Source: Lachnospiraceae bacterium (lineage in GTDB: Bacteria > Bacillota_A > Clostridia > Lachnospirales > Lachnospiraceae). From it: a stretch of 24,076 bases of DNA. This document shows positions 1-7,652 of this stretch, one piece after another (position 1 is the stretch's first letter; the number at the start of each line of letters is the position of its first letter). Below the pieces are notes generated by a model. It ran no database searches and was not told the DNA's origin. It worked only from the letters and a program-made list of their open reading frames with translations. Where the stretch lies: the NCBI GenBank assembly GCA_028694115.1, contig JAQUUB010000065.1, positions 1 to 24,076 of the forward strand, in the 5' to 3' direction. The translations under genes and the position numbers were made by a program.

Positions 1-61
1 ATGTTTTATTACTTCAAATATAATAAAACTATTATTTTCTTTTATTAAAATATCAACTACA

Positions 62-75
62 AACTTCCCATTATT
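62..75 (+). repeat. Candidate recombinase core site, copy A
   Basis: AACTTCCCATTATT, 65 bp before the recombinase start. The same 14 bases recur in the same orientation at 5983-5996, and 13 of them recur inverted at 1092-1104. The first 11 bases after the leading A resemble the left (XerC) arm of Firmicutes dif sites (ACTTCC...A). The right half is not conserved among copies. It overlaps a weak putative recombinase promoter (-35 TTATTC 71-76, extended -10 TGTTATACA 91-99). The role is inferred. Confidence 0.5.
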
Positions 76-139
76 CCGCATATATGATTGTGTTATACAA
101 TGCAAATATGGCAATAATCCTGACAAAGGAGTTAATTAT

Positions 140-1072
140 ATGCAATCAAACAAAACATGTAAATTAGTTGAACAGTATTTAGCGTATCTCGTAACAATTA
201 AGGGTCGAAGCAAGAACACCATACTGGAATATCGTTTGGATCTTTTACAATTCTTTCACTTTGTTGATGTGAGCCGTTGCCAAGAACATGTGGATTTTCA
301 ATATGTAAATATTGACTTCATTAATTTAATTACGCTTGGTGATATGTATGCATTTCTAGCCGATTGTCAAGATACCCTTCATTTGTCGCCTGGAACAAGG
401 ACAAGAAAAATTGTTTCCATCCGACAGTTTTGGAAGTATCTCAAAACTAAAGCTCATCTTATAAATAATAATATTGCCGAAGAATTAGAAACTCCCAAAC
501 AACCTAAGCGAATCGTCCGCTGTCTCACACTCGAGGAATCGGTACGCTTACTAATCTAATCCAGCTCAAGTTCTGCACGTGATAATTGTATTATCACCAT
601 CTTTCTGAATTGTGCTTTGCGATTATCCGAACTAGAATCATTAAATGTAGATCAAGTCACCTCCGATATCTTATCCATAATCGGAAAGGGTAATAAGGAG
701 CGTAAAATCTTTATGACTCCAGCTGTCAAACAATCAATTACCAAATGGCTCTCTGTACGAAACTCGGTAAATATTAATACAAATGCTCTTTTTATCTCAC
801 GCAACGGAGGTCGTTTGACAACAAGAGCTATTCAAAACATTGTGAAAAAACATATTGTTGCTGCAGGGATAAATCCAGAAGGTTTGTCCACGCATAAGCT
901 CAGACACACATCAGCTACCTTAATGTATAAGTATGGTCACGTAGATATACGCTCCTTACAACAAATACTAGGTCATGAAAGTATTGCCACAACAGAAATT
1001 TATACACATGTTGATGAAGGACAACTACAAGCTGCTGTTAATTCAAATCCTCTAGCCATGATGTTCAGCTGA
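140..1072 (+). pseudogene. Xer-like tyrosine recombinase, split by one in-frame stop
   Basis: Tyrosine site-specific recombinase of the XerC/XerD type, about 310 residues if read through. Two open stretches in the same frame (140-559 and 560-1072) are separated only by a TAA at 557-559. The first half is the SAM-like core-binding domain (KGRSKNTILEYRLDL). The second carries the whole catalytic domain: Arg in ALRLSEL (codon at 620), Lys in GKGNKERK, the HKLRH box, LGHESI, and the nucleophile Tyr in IYTHVD. AAAGGAG precedes the ATG at 140. The codons after the stop (SSSSSARDNCIITIFLNC) still fit the family, so the stop looks recent, or is a sequencing error or a read-through site. No good ribosome binding site is visible for a separate C-terminal start, and the only initiator-like codon (TTG at 617) lies directly before the catalytic Arg. 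It could be a resident chromosomal Xer homologue or the recombinase of the adjacent defence module. Confidence 0.85.
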
Positions 1073-1078
1073 ACATCA
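1059..1078. repeat. 20-bp perfect palindrome at the recombinase stop codon
   Basis: TGATGTTCAGCTGAACATCA is its own reverse complement and contains the recombinase stop (TGA, 1070-1072). It could fold into a hairpin, but no T-run follows on either side, so it is not a classical terminator. A protein-binding site is equally possible. Confidence 0.55.
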
Positions 1079-1091
1079 CGGCTTTCTAAAT

Positions 1092-1104
1092 ATAATGGGA
1101 AGTT
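1092..1104 (-). repeat. Candidate recombinase core site, copy B (inverted)
   Basis: The minus strand reads AACTTCCCATTAT, identical to 13 bases of copies A and C. It lies 20 bp after the recombinase stop codon and between the convergent ends of the recombinase gene and the defence operon. Its orientation is opposite to the other two copies. Confidence 0.45.
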
Positions 1105-1246
1105 CATTTTATCAATTATCCTTTTTGAGGTTGAATAATATATGAAGCTTATTCCACTTTCTAAACATTCACTTAGAACAAAAACAAGCGATAGATAGAT
1201 TTTTCAAAAATATAACATTTGCTTTAAGCCACATTTTTAACATCCA

Positions 1247-3553
1247 TCAAGCTTCCTTTAAAGTAATTGCTTTTGCTTTTAATCCATACTTGCCAAATTT
1301 ATATTGAATAAAGTTCGAAAAGTCTTCTTCATGTGTCGATAAAACAATCTGACAATCGCCAAACTCACGACGTAATAATTCAACAAACGAAATCATATTT
1401 ATGTCATCCATGCACTGAATCGGATCATCTATAAACATTGTTTTTATTCCTTCTCCCGCATATATCTTGTTCATGGCTAGCGAAAATGAAAGCAGAACTG
1501 CTGAAAGCTGTCCAGAACTCATCGTATACAAAATGTCATGTTCCGAACTAGGCGCATTAAATCGAATTGTCTCACCATCATTCTCCATAAGTACACCTTG
1601 TCCACCTTGATATGACTGTAACAATCTAGATGAATATACAAAAAAAGGAATCTCAATCTCATCAATTATTTGTTTCTTGTAAGCATCAATGGACTGCTCA
1701 ATGGCATCAAAATATTCTTTCAATTGGTTTTTTATTTCAGTAAGCACGCTTTTTTGTTCTTCTAAAGCAATGCTCTCTTTTTGTAAACTATCAAAAGATT
1801 CATAAAACTGGCTAATAATATATTTTTTCTTAGTTTCTATTGTTTTAAGAGAATTATTATCCAAATCCATCTCATTAAGATTATACTTTGATTTTACATT
1901 TGCGAAGATAAATTTCTCATTCTCTTTAAGATAATCTTCAGTCAATAATTCACTTAAGTTTGCAATCAACGTAATCACTATATCAACCAATTCCTCAGTA
2001 TTTTTACTATCTACTTCAATTTCAGGTATTTTGTGGTATACTTCTTCGAGAACGTCAGTGCAATTTGCAATGGCATTAATAAACTTGGATTTATCGGCAA
2101 ACTTACCATATATAGACAAAATAGGTTCATTTGATAATTTGTAAATTTTCTCATTCAATGATAAAACACATTTTTCTTCAACTTTTCTTTTTATTAAATT
2201 TAACTGTGCACTATATTTCTCACCGTCCCTCTGAAGAAGCGACTTAAATACATCTTGTGCAGCTATATATCCTTCTTCTAGTTTGTAAACTTCCTCCCAA
2301 TCATGTCCACAATAAGGACACTTCGTATCTTCTTCCAATGTTTGATGTTCTTTATGAAGGTTTTCGCGTATAAGAAGCATGCTATTTATTATCTTCTGTA
2401 TTTCACTTTGGCTTGCAGAAATCTCTTTTAATAAAACAACTTCGGTAGTCAAGTCTTGTCCATACGCAGATAACTTAAGCTTTTCACACATATTAATAAA
2501 ATCAACTTTGGTATATTCTTGTGAATCTATCAATTGTTTCTGTTTTGTTAAATATATCAACTCATCCTTAGAACGTTCAATAGCATCATAGTCCACAGAA
2601 AAATCTTTCAATAAAATCCAAGCACTAATTGTATCCCTTCTCAATTCTTCTGGAACTGATTTATATTTCTCCAAAGCAAAAAACACCTTATGAAGGCTCT
2701 TATTAGTTACATAACTTTCTATCTCATCAAGTTCTCGATTAAATTGTGCTAATAATTGCTCACTATTCGTATTATCGAATATAATATTTTCAAGATCCCA
2801 CGGAAGCTTTCCATCAAGCAATTGTACATATTCAACTTTTTCTTCTAACTGTTCAGGCTTCTTACCCAATCGATTCTTCAATTTAGTTAACTGTCCATCA
2901 ATATCTTTCAACTTGTCTACTATTATTTTATGAGTTGCTTTTACCTTTTTATATCTATTTCTTTCATTCTCAACTCCTAGGAGACTTTCGATAGTTGACG
3001 ATCTAGCCTTCTCATTCTGTCTAAAATAAGCAAGACGATCCTCTTGGCGTATATAGTGGAAAAGCGTAAATTTTTCCAAGTTTAGTCTACCAAAAAAAGA
3101 AGTTCGAATTGAATAAATAGATTCTTGGTCAATCAGATATTCTTTCCAGTTCTCAATTGAAATGTCGTATGAAGGTAAAATATAATAGTCAATGTTGCTA
3201 AATATATTCTTAGGATTAAGCTGCTTTCCACTTAAATCTTTTACGTTCACACTTGCGCCAATGACAAGCGTTGTTCCTTTTTTCTTATCTGCAAATTCAC
3301 CTTTAATAATTACGTTCCTTTTTATGTTTTTTGCAAAAAACACAGTCCCATAAGCTAGTTTTCCATCAATAGCTTCACTTTCTCTTACTCTACTGATTTC
3401 TCCTGTAACCAAAAGTTCTATAGCATCAAAAATGCTAGTCTTTCCATAACCATTAGGTCCATCAAAAACTAGTAGTAATGCATCCCTAAAATCTATTTCT
3501 TTATAACTGAATAATTTGTAATTCTCTATGTATATACGATTTAATACTACCAT
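1247..3553 (-). CDS. SMC/Rad50-like ATPase of a Lamassu/ABC-3C defence system
   Basis: Third gene of the operon, 768 residues. The ABC-type ATPase head is split between the two ends: Walker A GPNGYGKTS (32-40) at the N-terminus, and signature SSGQ (679-682), Walker B MFIDDP (706-711), D-loop MDD (715-717) and H-loop His741 (STHEED) at the C-terminus. The middle is long, charged and helical (coiled-coil character), with a zinc-hook CPYC at 412-415, as in Rad50. In Lamassu and ABC-3C systems the SMC-like subunit senses DNA ends or foreign DNA and controls the nuclease subunit. It starts at ATG 3553 behind GAGAGGAA, two bases after the previous stop, so translation is probably coupled. RecF/RecN-like repair ATPases are the alternative, but the two upstream partner genes argue for defence. 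Confidence 0.85.
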   Translation of the reverse strand: MVVLNRIYIENYKLFSYKEIDFRDALLLVFDGPNGYGKTSIFDAIELLVTGEISRVRESEAIDGKLAYGTVFFAKNIKRNVIIKGEFADKKKGTTLVIGASVNVKDLSGKQLNPKNIFSNIDYYILPSYDISIENWKEYLIDQESIYSIRTSFFGRLNLEKFTLFHYIRQEDRLAYFRQNEKARSSTIESLLGVENERNRYKKVKATHKIIVDKLKDIDGQLTKLKNRLGKKPEQLEEKVEYVQLLDGKLPWDLENIIFDNTNSEQLLAQFNRELDEIESYVTNKSLHKVFFALEKYKSVPEELRRDTISAWILLKDFSVDYDAIERSKDELIYLTKQKQLIDSQEYTKVDFINMCEKLKLSAYGQDLTTEVVLLKEISASQSEIQKIINSMLLIRENLHKEHQTLEEDTKCPYCGHDWEEVYKLEEGYIAAQDVFKSLLQRDGEKYSAQLNLIKRKVEEKCVLSLNEKIYKLSNEPILSIYGKFADKSKFINAIANCTDVLEEVYHKIPEIEVDSKNTEELVDIVITLIANLSELLTEDYLKENEKFIFANVKSKYNLNEMDLDNNSLKTIETKKKYIISQFYESFDSLQKESIALEEQKSVLTEIKNQLKEYFDAIEQSIDAYKKQIIDEIEIPFFVYSSRLLQSYQGGQGVLMENDGETIRFNAPSSEHDILYTMSSGQLSAVLLSFSLAMNKIYAGEGIKTMFIDDPIQCMDDINMISFVELLRREFGDCQIVLSTHEEDFSNFIQYKFGKYGLKAKAITLKEA

Positions 3554-3555
3554 AT

Positions 3556-4314
3556 TTATTCCTCTCTCAATCCATCTAAATTCTGATTCCAGAGTTCACA
3601 TATCTTTTCTGTATCATAATCAGCAATATCCGTATCTACAAGTTTGTCAAGACCCAAACGATTAATTGCAATCGACTTTTTTTGATTCTTTAAGGCATCT
3701 ATTGCATCATATAAATATTGTTCAACTGAATGAAGTTCCTGTGATTCTGCTGTTTTCATTGGAAAACTTGGTATTTTTGTAATAAGCTCAATTAAAAAAG
3801 TGTAAATAGGTTCATTCTGGTTATTCACTTTATACCTTTTAAAATTACTTGTGTCAGTAACATAATTTTGAATGGCCACAATTAACGAATCACTTTTCAT
3901 ATTCTGCTCTAACCAAACCTCTGTATGTTTCTTTGATATTCCATCAAATGAAAAAACATATTTTTTGAAATAATACGGATCATCTTCTATTTTTACTTTT
4001 GCCGATGTGTCAATTGCTTCGTCAACACTGTGCTCACTAAGTATCAATAATGTAGAATTTCTATCCATTTCTGCTTTATGGTAATCTCTCCGTCTAAATT
4101 GAAAAGCAATTACTTTTACTAAATCACTATTAACAACATCACCCAAAAGAGCATTTTTACATGATAATACTAAAAAAACTTGACTTGCATTTTCCTTAGA
4201 AACAAATGGAGTTATAACAACACTTTTATCTTCCCCCTCGGATTTATATGTTACTTCAAATTCCTCCTTGGCAATATATATCAGCTTATCTAGAACATCA
4301 AATACTATATTCAT
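3556..4314 (-). CDS. Middle component of a Lamassu/ABC-3C system (LmuC-like position)
   Basis: 252-residue cytosolic protein with no signal peptide, membrane segment or enzymatic motif that I can recognise. It sits between the nuclease-like and SMC-like genes, with 2-base gaps on both sides. Its strong ribosome binding site (AGGAGG) lies inside the last codons of the upstream gene, so the three proteins are probably made together. A central aromatic stretch, DDPYYFKKYVFSF, and a helical C-terminus are the most notable features. In Lamassu and ABC-3C systems the small middle protein bridges the effector and the ATPase. The assignment rests mainly on position, size and partners, not on a sequence motif. 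Confidence 0.7.
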   Translation of the reverse strand: MNIVFDVLDKLIYIAKEEFEVTYKSEGEDKSVVITPFVSKENASQVFLVLSCKNALLGDVVNSDLVKVIAFQFRRRDYHKAEMDRNSTLLILSEHSVDEAIDTSAKVKIEDDPYYFKKYVFSFDGISKKHTEVWLEQNMKSDSLIVAIQNYVTDTSNFKRYKVNNQNEPIYTFLIELITKIPSFPMKTAESQELHSVEQYLYDAIDALKNQKKSIAINRLGLDKLVDTDIADYDTEKICELWNQNLDGLREE

Positions 4315-4316
4315 GC

Positions 4317-5915
4317 TTATTCATCCTCCTCAATAGAACAAACTTCTTTGCAAAAATTTCCAAGACTTATCAATTTCACCCTTTTTAAATGTGCAATATG
4401 CTCTGAACTTTTATCTTCATTATCTCGATTCTCTATGTATGCCTTACCAATTTTCATTGCTTCCTGCACAACAGAATGGACATCCATATTTTTACTTATA
4501 AAACAATCACAATCCATTAGTAAATTATACAGAGAACGATTCTCTACAATGTCAGAGCAGATGCTTTCAATATCATCAATAACACTATTTAGTGTTATTG
4601 TCGTAAGTACATACTGAAGAGTATTCATATCTGTATATGTAATAGCCGTTTTCTCGTCGTCGAAAAGGATCGATATATCTCTTACTCCTAGGAGAAAAGG
4701 ATCTGCTATTTTATCTGAATTTGCATATTCTGGATATGTTATCATTGAAAGTCCTCTATTATTATTCGGATTTGTTAACAATAAAAACTTCTTCATTTCA
4801 TCAAAAGACAAACTACCAATTTTATTAAGCACTGATGTAACCAAACACAAACAACACTCTTCTTCATTTTTTGTGCAATGATTGCAAAATTTGTTTGCTG
4901 TTTCTAAAAATTTTTCTTTTATGAAATAATGGTAAAATTCATCATCTTGTGCATCTATCTCATCGCTTACCAACCACTCTAGTATTTGACTTAGTCTTAT
5001 TTTTCGTTCTAATGTCCCATCTTTGTAAAGTGGGAAGTTAAGATTTCGCTCGATTATATGTTCATCCAAGTGTCCCAACAAACATACATATCTTCTTTCT
5101 ATAAAATTAGAAGTACTCCAATAACTCTTCAATCCCATAAGAGGAATAGTATTTTCGATTTTATTCATCACTAAAGCTTTAAGCCGATTCACTTCACAAA
5201 AGTTTTGCTTTGTATGTCCAAAATCGTATGTGAATATCTCAATTTTTTTTATTAATTCATCAGGCATACTTCTTATAGCTGCAAGTTGAGAATTCACTTC
5301 ATCCTCCAACTTATTGCAAGCTTCATCAATATTGGAATCATCAAGCTTTTCAGCCAAAGGATTATTATCAAAGAGAGCCTTTTTAAGTTTACAAATAAAA
5401 ACTGGTGGCCTTCCTTTCCGTACTATAAGTGCCTCTTCTCTTTTAGCCTTGTCATTTCTTATTTCATTTATTTTAGTGAGCGTTTCGATTAACTCATTGG
5501 GATTCTCAATCAATGATTTTATATATTCTTCTACCGTTTTTTTATCTAAGTCCACTTGTTTTGTTGTATGTAAATATGCTTTCTGTATGCTATGAATACA
5601 TTTCACATGATATGCCAATCCCAAAAATGCACTATTATAATTAGAAGCTACTGTTGTATCATGGTTCTTCACCTGATGTACTGTAATATACTCTTCTTTA
5701 CCGTTTACATATCTACCTATGGAGAAGTCTTCCAAATACTCTATTTCAAGAAAATAATTATCCATAATCGATTTATTATCTTCAAAGGATAGTGTTGTAT
5801 TATATACACTTTCAATTTGCTGTAAAGCAAACCAAATAGCTAATTTTCCTTGATGATTATATCCATTCCAACTACTGGAAGCATCAAAAATCACCCCTGG
5901 ATTTTCTTTTGACAT
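4317..5915 (-). CDS. Effector of a Lamassu/ABC-3C system with a Cap4-like nuclease domain
   Basis: First gene of the operon, 532 residues. The N-terminus carries GYNHQGKLA (18-26) and then EIEYLEDF (57-64) and HQVK (80-83). That spacing fits the acidic residues and Q-x-K of a PD-(D/E)xK nuclease as found in Cap4/DUF4297 proteins, with E59/D63 and Q81/K83 as likely active-site residues. The rest is helical and probably contacts the partner subunits. A cysteine cluster (C344, C347, C354, C355, C357) may bind zinc. In Lamassu-Cap4 systems LmuA is kept inactive by the other two subunits and cuts DNA when released. It starts at ATG 5915 behind AGGAGA. The fold is inferred from motifs only; no family search was possible. 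Confidence 0.75.
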   Translation of the reverse strand: MSKENPGVIFDASSSWNGYNHQGKLAIWFALQQIESVYNTTLSFEDNKSIMDNYFLEIEYLEDFSIGRYVNGKEEYITVHQVKNHDTTVASNYNSAFLGLAYHVKCIHSIQKAYLHTTKQVDLDKKTVEEYIKSLIENPNELIETLTKINEIRNDKAKREEALIVRKGRPPVFICKLKKALFDNNPLAEKLDDSNIDEACNKLEDEVNSQLAAIRSMPDELIKKIEIFTYDFGHTKQNFCEVNRLKALVMNKIENTIPLMGLKSYWSTSNFIERRYVCLLGHLDEHIIERNLNFPLYKDGTLERKIRLSQILEWLVSDEIDAQDDEFYHYFIKEKFLETANKFCNHCTKNEEECCLCLVTSVLNKIGSLSFDEMKKFLLLTNPNNNRGLSMITYPEYANSDKIADPFLLGVRDISILFDDEKTAITYTDMNTLQYVLTTITLNSVIDDIESICSDIVENRSLYNLLMDCDCFISKNMDVHSVVQEAMKIGKAYIENRDNEDKSSEHIAHLKRVKLISLGNFCKEVCSIEEDE

Positions 5916-5946
5916 TCTTATCTATTCTCCTATTCTTTTTTATTGG

Positions 5947-5996
5947 ATTTTAGGGATATTTAAACATCAGATTACATTACCCAACTTCCCATTATT
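5947..5996 (-). promoter_or_regulatory. Candidate core site, copy C, and weak promoter of the defence operon
   Basis: On the + strand 5983-5996 reads AACTTCCCATTATT, the third copy of the motif found at 62 and 1092. On the minus strand it abuts a possible -35 TTGGGT (5979-5984), 17 bases from AAATAT (5956-5961). A better -10, TAAAAT (5947-5952), has no good -35. Transcription toward the effector gene must begin somewhere here, but the promoter itself is weakly supported. Confidence 0.4.
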
Positions 5997-6000
5997 GCTA

Positions 6001-6128
6001 TAATCCGTAATCCAACCCCATAAAATAAATGTCGTATTTACAATTTTTATGTCTAACCCATTTTAAACCCATTTTCAATATATTTCCATACATATTTCCA
6101 ATATCATCCATATCAACCATATATTGAC
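6001..6128. repeat. AT-rich intergenic stretch with short tandem repeats
   Basis: Contains TAATCC twice (6001-6006, 6008-6013), AACCCATTTT twice at 11-bp period (6055-6064, 6066-6075) and ATATTTCCA twice at 12-bp period (6080-6088, 6092-6100), followed by CCATATCAACCATATA. There is no open frame or RNA gene. Short repeats at helical period next to a candidate att site could be arm-type integrase or accessory-protein sites; this is inference. Confidence 0.4.
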
Positions 6129-6131
6129 TCC

Positions 6132-6171
6132 AAAAAAATAAAATCCACTCCCCAAGAAATGAATTTTATTT
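6132..6171 (-). terminator. Rho-independent terminator after the nitroreductase gene
   Basis: On the minus strand a 12-bp stem (6160-6171 with 6136-6147, one T-G pair) encloses a 12-base loop and is followed by a run of Ts (complement of the As at 6132-6138). It lies 30 bp downstream of the nitroreductase stop. The stem is AT-rich. Confidence 0.6.
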
Positions 6172-6201
6172 AATCAACCGACCCTTATTTATATGTTCCA
6201 A

Positions 6202-6852
6202 TCAAACTCGTTCTGCACCAACTTCAAAATGATACTTGATAATTCCTAAATTTACTTTCCTATACTTCCCTTCCTTTCCTTCAAATTTGACATCATCCCC
6301 AACTAATTCCACAAGAAAATCCTGCTTATTCATGGCGGTTGGTGCAAGCATTACTGCCTCCATCCCTTTTTTGAACCACTCGGGCATAGCTCTCGGAACC
6401 TTGCACAGTTGATCCATTGGTTTTGATTTGTGAGGATTTCCTTGCGTTTTTCCATATCCTAGTGTCAGCACGCATAGCAGCTCTTGATTTTCATTTATCA
6501 CTGCCTTGCACACTTTCTTTTTATAGGTGACTGCCACCCAACAGGTATTCAATCCCAATTGCTGAGCTTTAAGTGCCAATCGCTCTCCATAGTAACCCAG
6601 TTTTTCTTCTAGTTCATCACTACAATTCCCTACAAGTGCAATATAATTGGAAACGCCTCGAAAGCCACCAAAACTTGCTGTCAGACCTTTAAAAGTGTCC
6701 TGATCTTTCGTGATTAGCTGTATGGATAACTCACCCTCCTGATTGCACCTGCTAATTTCTTCTGTTAAAGCAAGGATTGCACTTTCTTCTATTTCCCGAT
6801 CTTCATAATTCCTTACCGCGTGTCGATTTTTCATAGCCTCATTGATAGTCAT
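6202..6852 (-). CDS. Nitroreductase-family flavoprotein
   Basis: 216-residue protein of the FMN-dependent nitroreductase superfamily, closest in layout to the shorter single-domain-pair type related to Thermotoga TM1586. The N-terminal NRHAVRNY (9-16) is the family's phosphate-contacting Arg motif. Further on, YYGERLALKAQQLGLNTCWVAV and a C-terminal APTAMNKQDF fit the second half of the fold. The natural substrate is unknown; members reduce nitro compounds, quinones or flavins with NAD(P)H. I place the start at ATG 6852, nine bases after GGAGG; an in-frame ATG at 6858 is only three bases away from it, and longer versions would need a TTG inside the upstream regulator gene. It follows the TetR gene directly and so probably shares its autoregulated promoter. 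Confidence 0.8.
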   Translation of the reverse strand: MTINEAMKNRHAVRNYEDREIEESAILALTEEISRCNQEGELSIQLITKDQDTFKGLTASFGGFRGVSNYIALVGNCSDELEEKLGYYGERLALKAQQLGLNTCWVAVTYKKKVCKAVINENQELLCVLTLGYGKTQGNPHKSKPMDQLCKVPRAMPEWFKKGMEAVMLAPTAMNKQDFLVELVGDDVKFEGKEGKYRKVNLGIIKYHFEVGAERV

Positions 6853-6871
6853 TTTCATTTTCCTCCGCCTA

Positions 6872-7453
6872 TTATAATATAATTTTTTCAAATAAAATCT
6901 TTTCTGTTAGCGCGCCCCAATCTCCGTCATAGCAGAACCCCTTCATATTAGCCATTGCCGCCAGTCCGTGTGCGGTTGCCCACATAACGATTAAATTGTC
7001 ATGATACTTTTCTTGTTCTATATGCATCGATTGCATACACTCTAATGCTACTTTTTTGAAAATACAGAAAGGTTCAAAATCTCCATCAAACATTTCTTCT
7101 GTCAACTGTATCTTATAATCTTCATTGTCATAGATGAAAGAAAAGTAATGTGGATTGTTTGCAAAAAATAGCACATAGGATTTCCCCATTTTGATTGAGG
7201 CCTTCTCCATTTCGTTTTGATCTATATTTTCTGTCAAAGCATCACAAAATTTCTTAGTCACATAGCTTTTCATTTCATTCAGCAGTTCCTCAACCGTAGC
7301 ATAATGGTTATAGCAGGCAGTCGGGGATACCCCTAATCTTTTTGCTAATTTTCTTAGCGAAAAATTTGCTTTCCCTTCTTCATGGATAAGTGCTAACCCT
7401 TCCTCAATTAATTCTGTTTGCAGATTTCCATGATGATAAGGTTTTTCTTTCAT
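6872..7453 (-). CDS. TetR-family transcriptional repressor
   Basis: 193-residue TetR/AcrR regulator. The N-terminal helix-turn-helix is typical (FSLRKLAKRLGVSPTACYNHY, then a YATVEELL-type helix), and the C-terminal helical domain would bind an unknown ligand. The start is ATG 7453 behind AGGGG; a longer TTG-started form lacks a ribosome binding site. It is cotranscribed with the downstream nitroreductase, so a compound reduced by that enzyme, or a redox signal, is a reasonable guess for the inducer. The promoter contains repeated TGTTAACA boxes that suit autorepression. Confidence 0.87.
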   Translation of the reverse strand: MKEKPYHHGNLQTELIEEGLALIHEEGKANFSLRKLAKRLGVSPTACYNHYATVEELLNEMKSYVTKKFCDALTENIDQNEMEKASIKMGKSYVLFFANNPHYFSFIYDNEDYKIQLTEEMFDGDFEPFCIFKKVALECMQSMHIEQEKYHDNLIVMWATAHGLAAMANMKGFCYDGDWGALTEKILFEKIIL

Positions 7454-7492
7454 ACATTCCCCTCTTTCCTGAATCAATTCCCATCTTAATAT

Positions 7493-7541
7493 TTACAAGT
7501 GTTAACATGTAATATACTACTAATGTTAACAGGTGTCAACA
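7493..7541 (-). promoter_or_regulatory. Promoter and putative operators of the TetR-nitroreductase operon
   Basis: On the minus strand, TTGACA (7534-7539), 17 bases, then TATATT (7511-7516): a near-consensus sigma-A promoter. The octamer TGTTAACA occurs in the spacer (7524-7531) and again downstream of the -10 (7500-7507). A related TGTCAACA (+ strand) covers the -35 (7534-7541). The downstream box is also flanked by TTACA and TGTAA (7493-7497, 7508-7512). Repressor binding here would block polymerase; the TetR protein encoded next is the obvious candidate. Confidence 0.75.
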
Positions 7542-7570
7542 TAGTGGCAATATTTTTTCAAAACATCACT

Positions 7571-7621
7571 TCAAAAGGCTTGTAATGTTAGTATACTACA
7601 GCACCATTACAAGCCTTTTGA
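7571..7621. repeat. 17-bp perfect inverted repeat (possible terminator)
   Basis: Arms 7571-7587 and 7605-7621 are perfectly complementary (TCAAAAGGCTTGTAATG) with a 17-base loop. It sits 31 bp after the stop of the propeller gene, so on the minus strand it can act as that gene's terminator. The bases after it (AAGTGATGTTTTG) form only a poor T-run. Confidence 0.65.
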
Positions 7622-7652
7622 GTAGGGAGGATTGGGTCAAAACCCATGAGTA

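Noticed and set aside
5026..5035. A further GGGAAGTT match to the candidate core motif
   Set aside because: Only about 9 bases match, and it lies inside conserved coding sequence of the effector (NFPLY), so chance is the simplest explanation.
6001..6200. tRNA gene or tRNA remnant as an integration target near core-site copy C
   Set aside because: No cloverleaf, T-loop motif or CCA end was found in this stretch or in 1-139.
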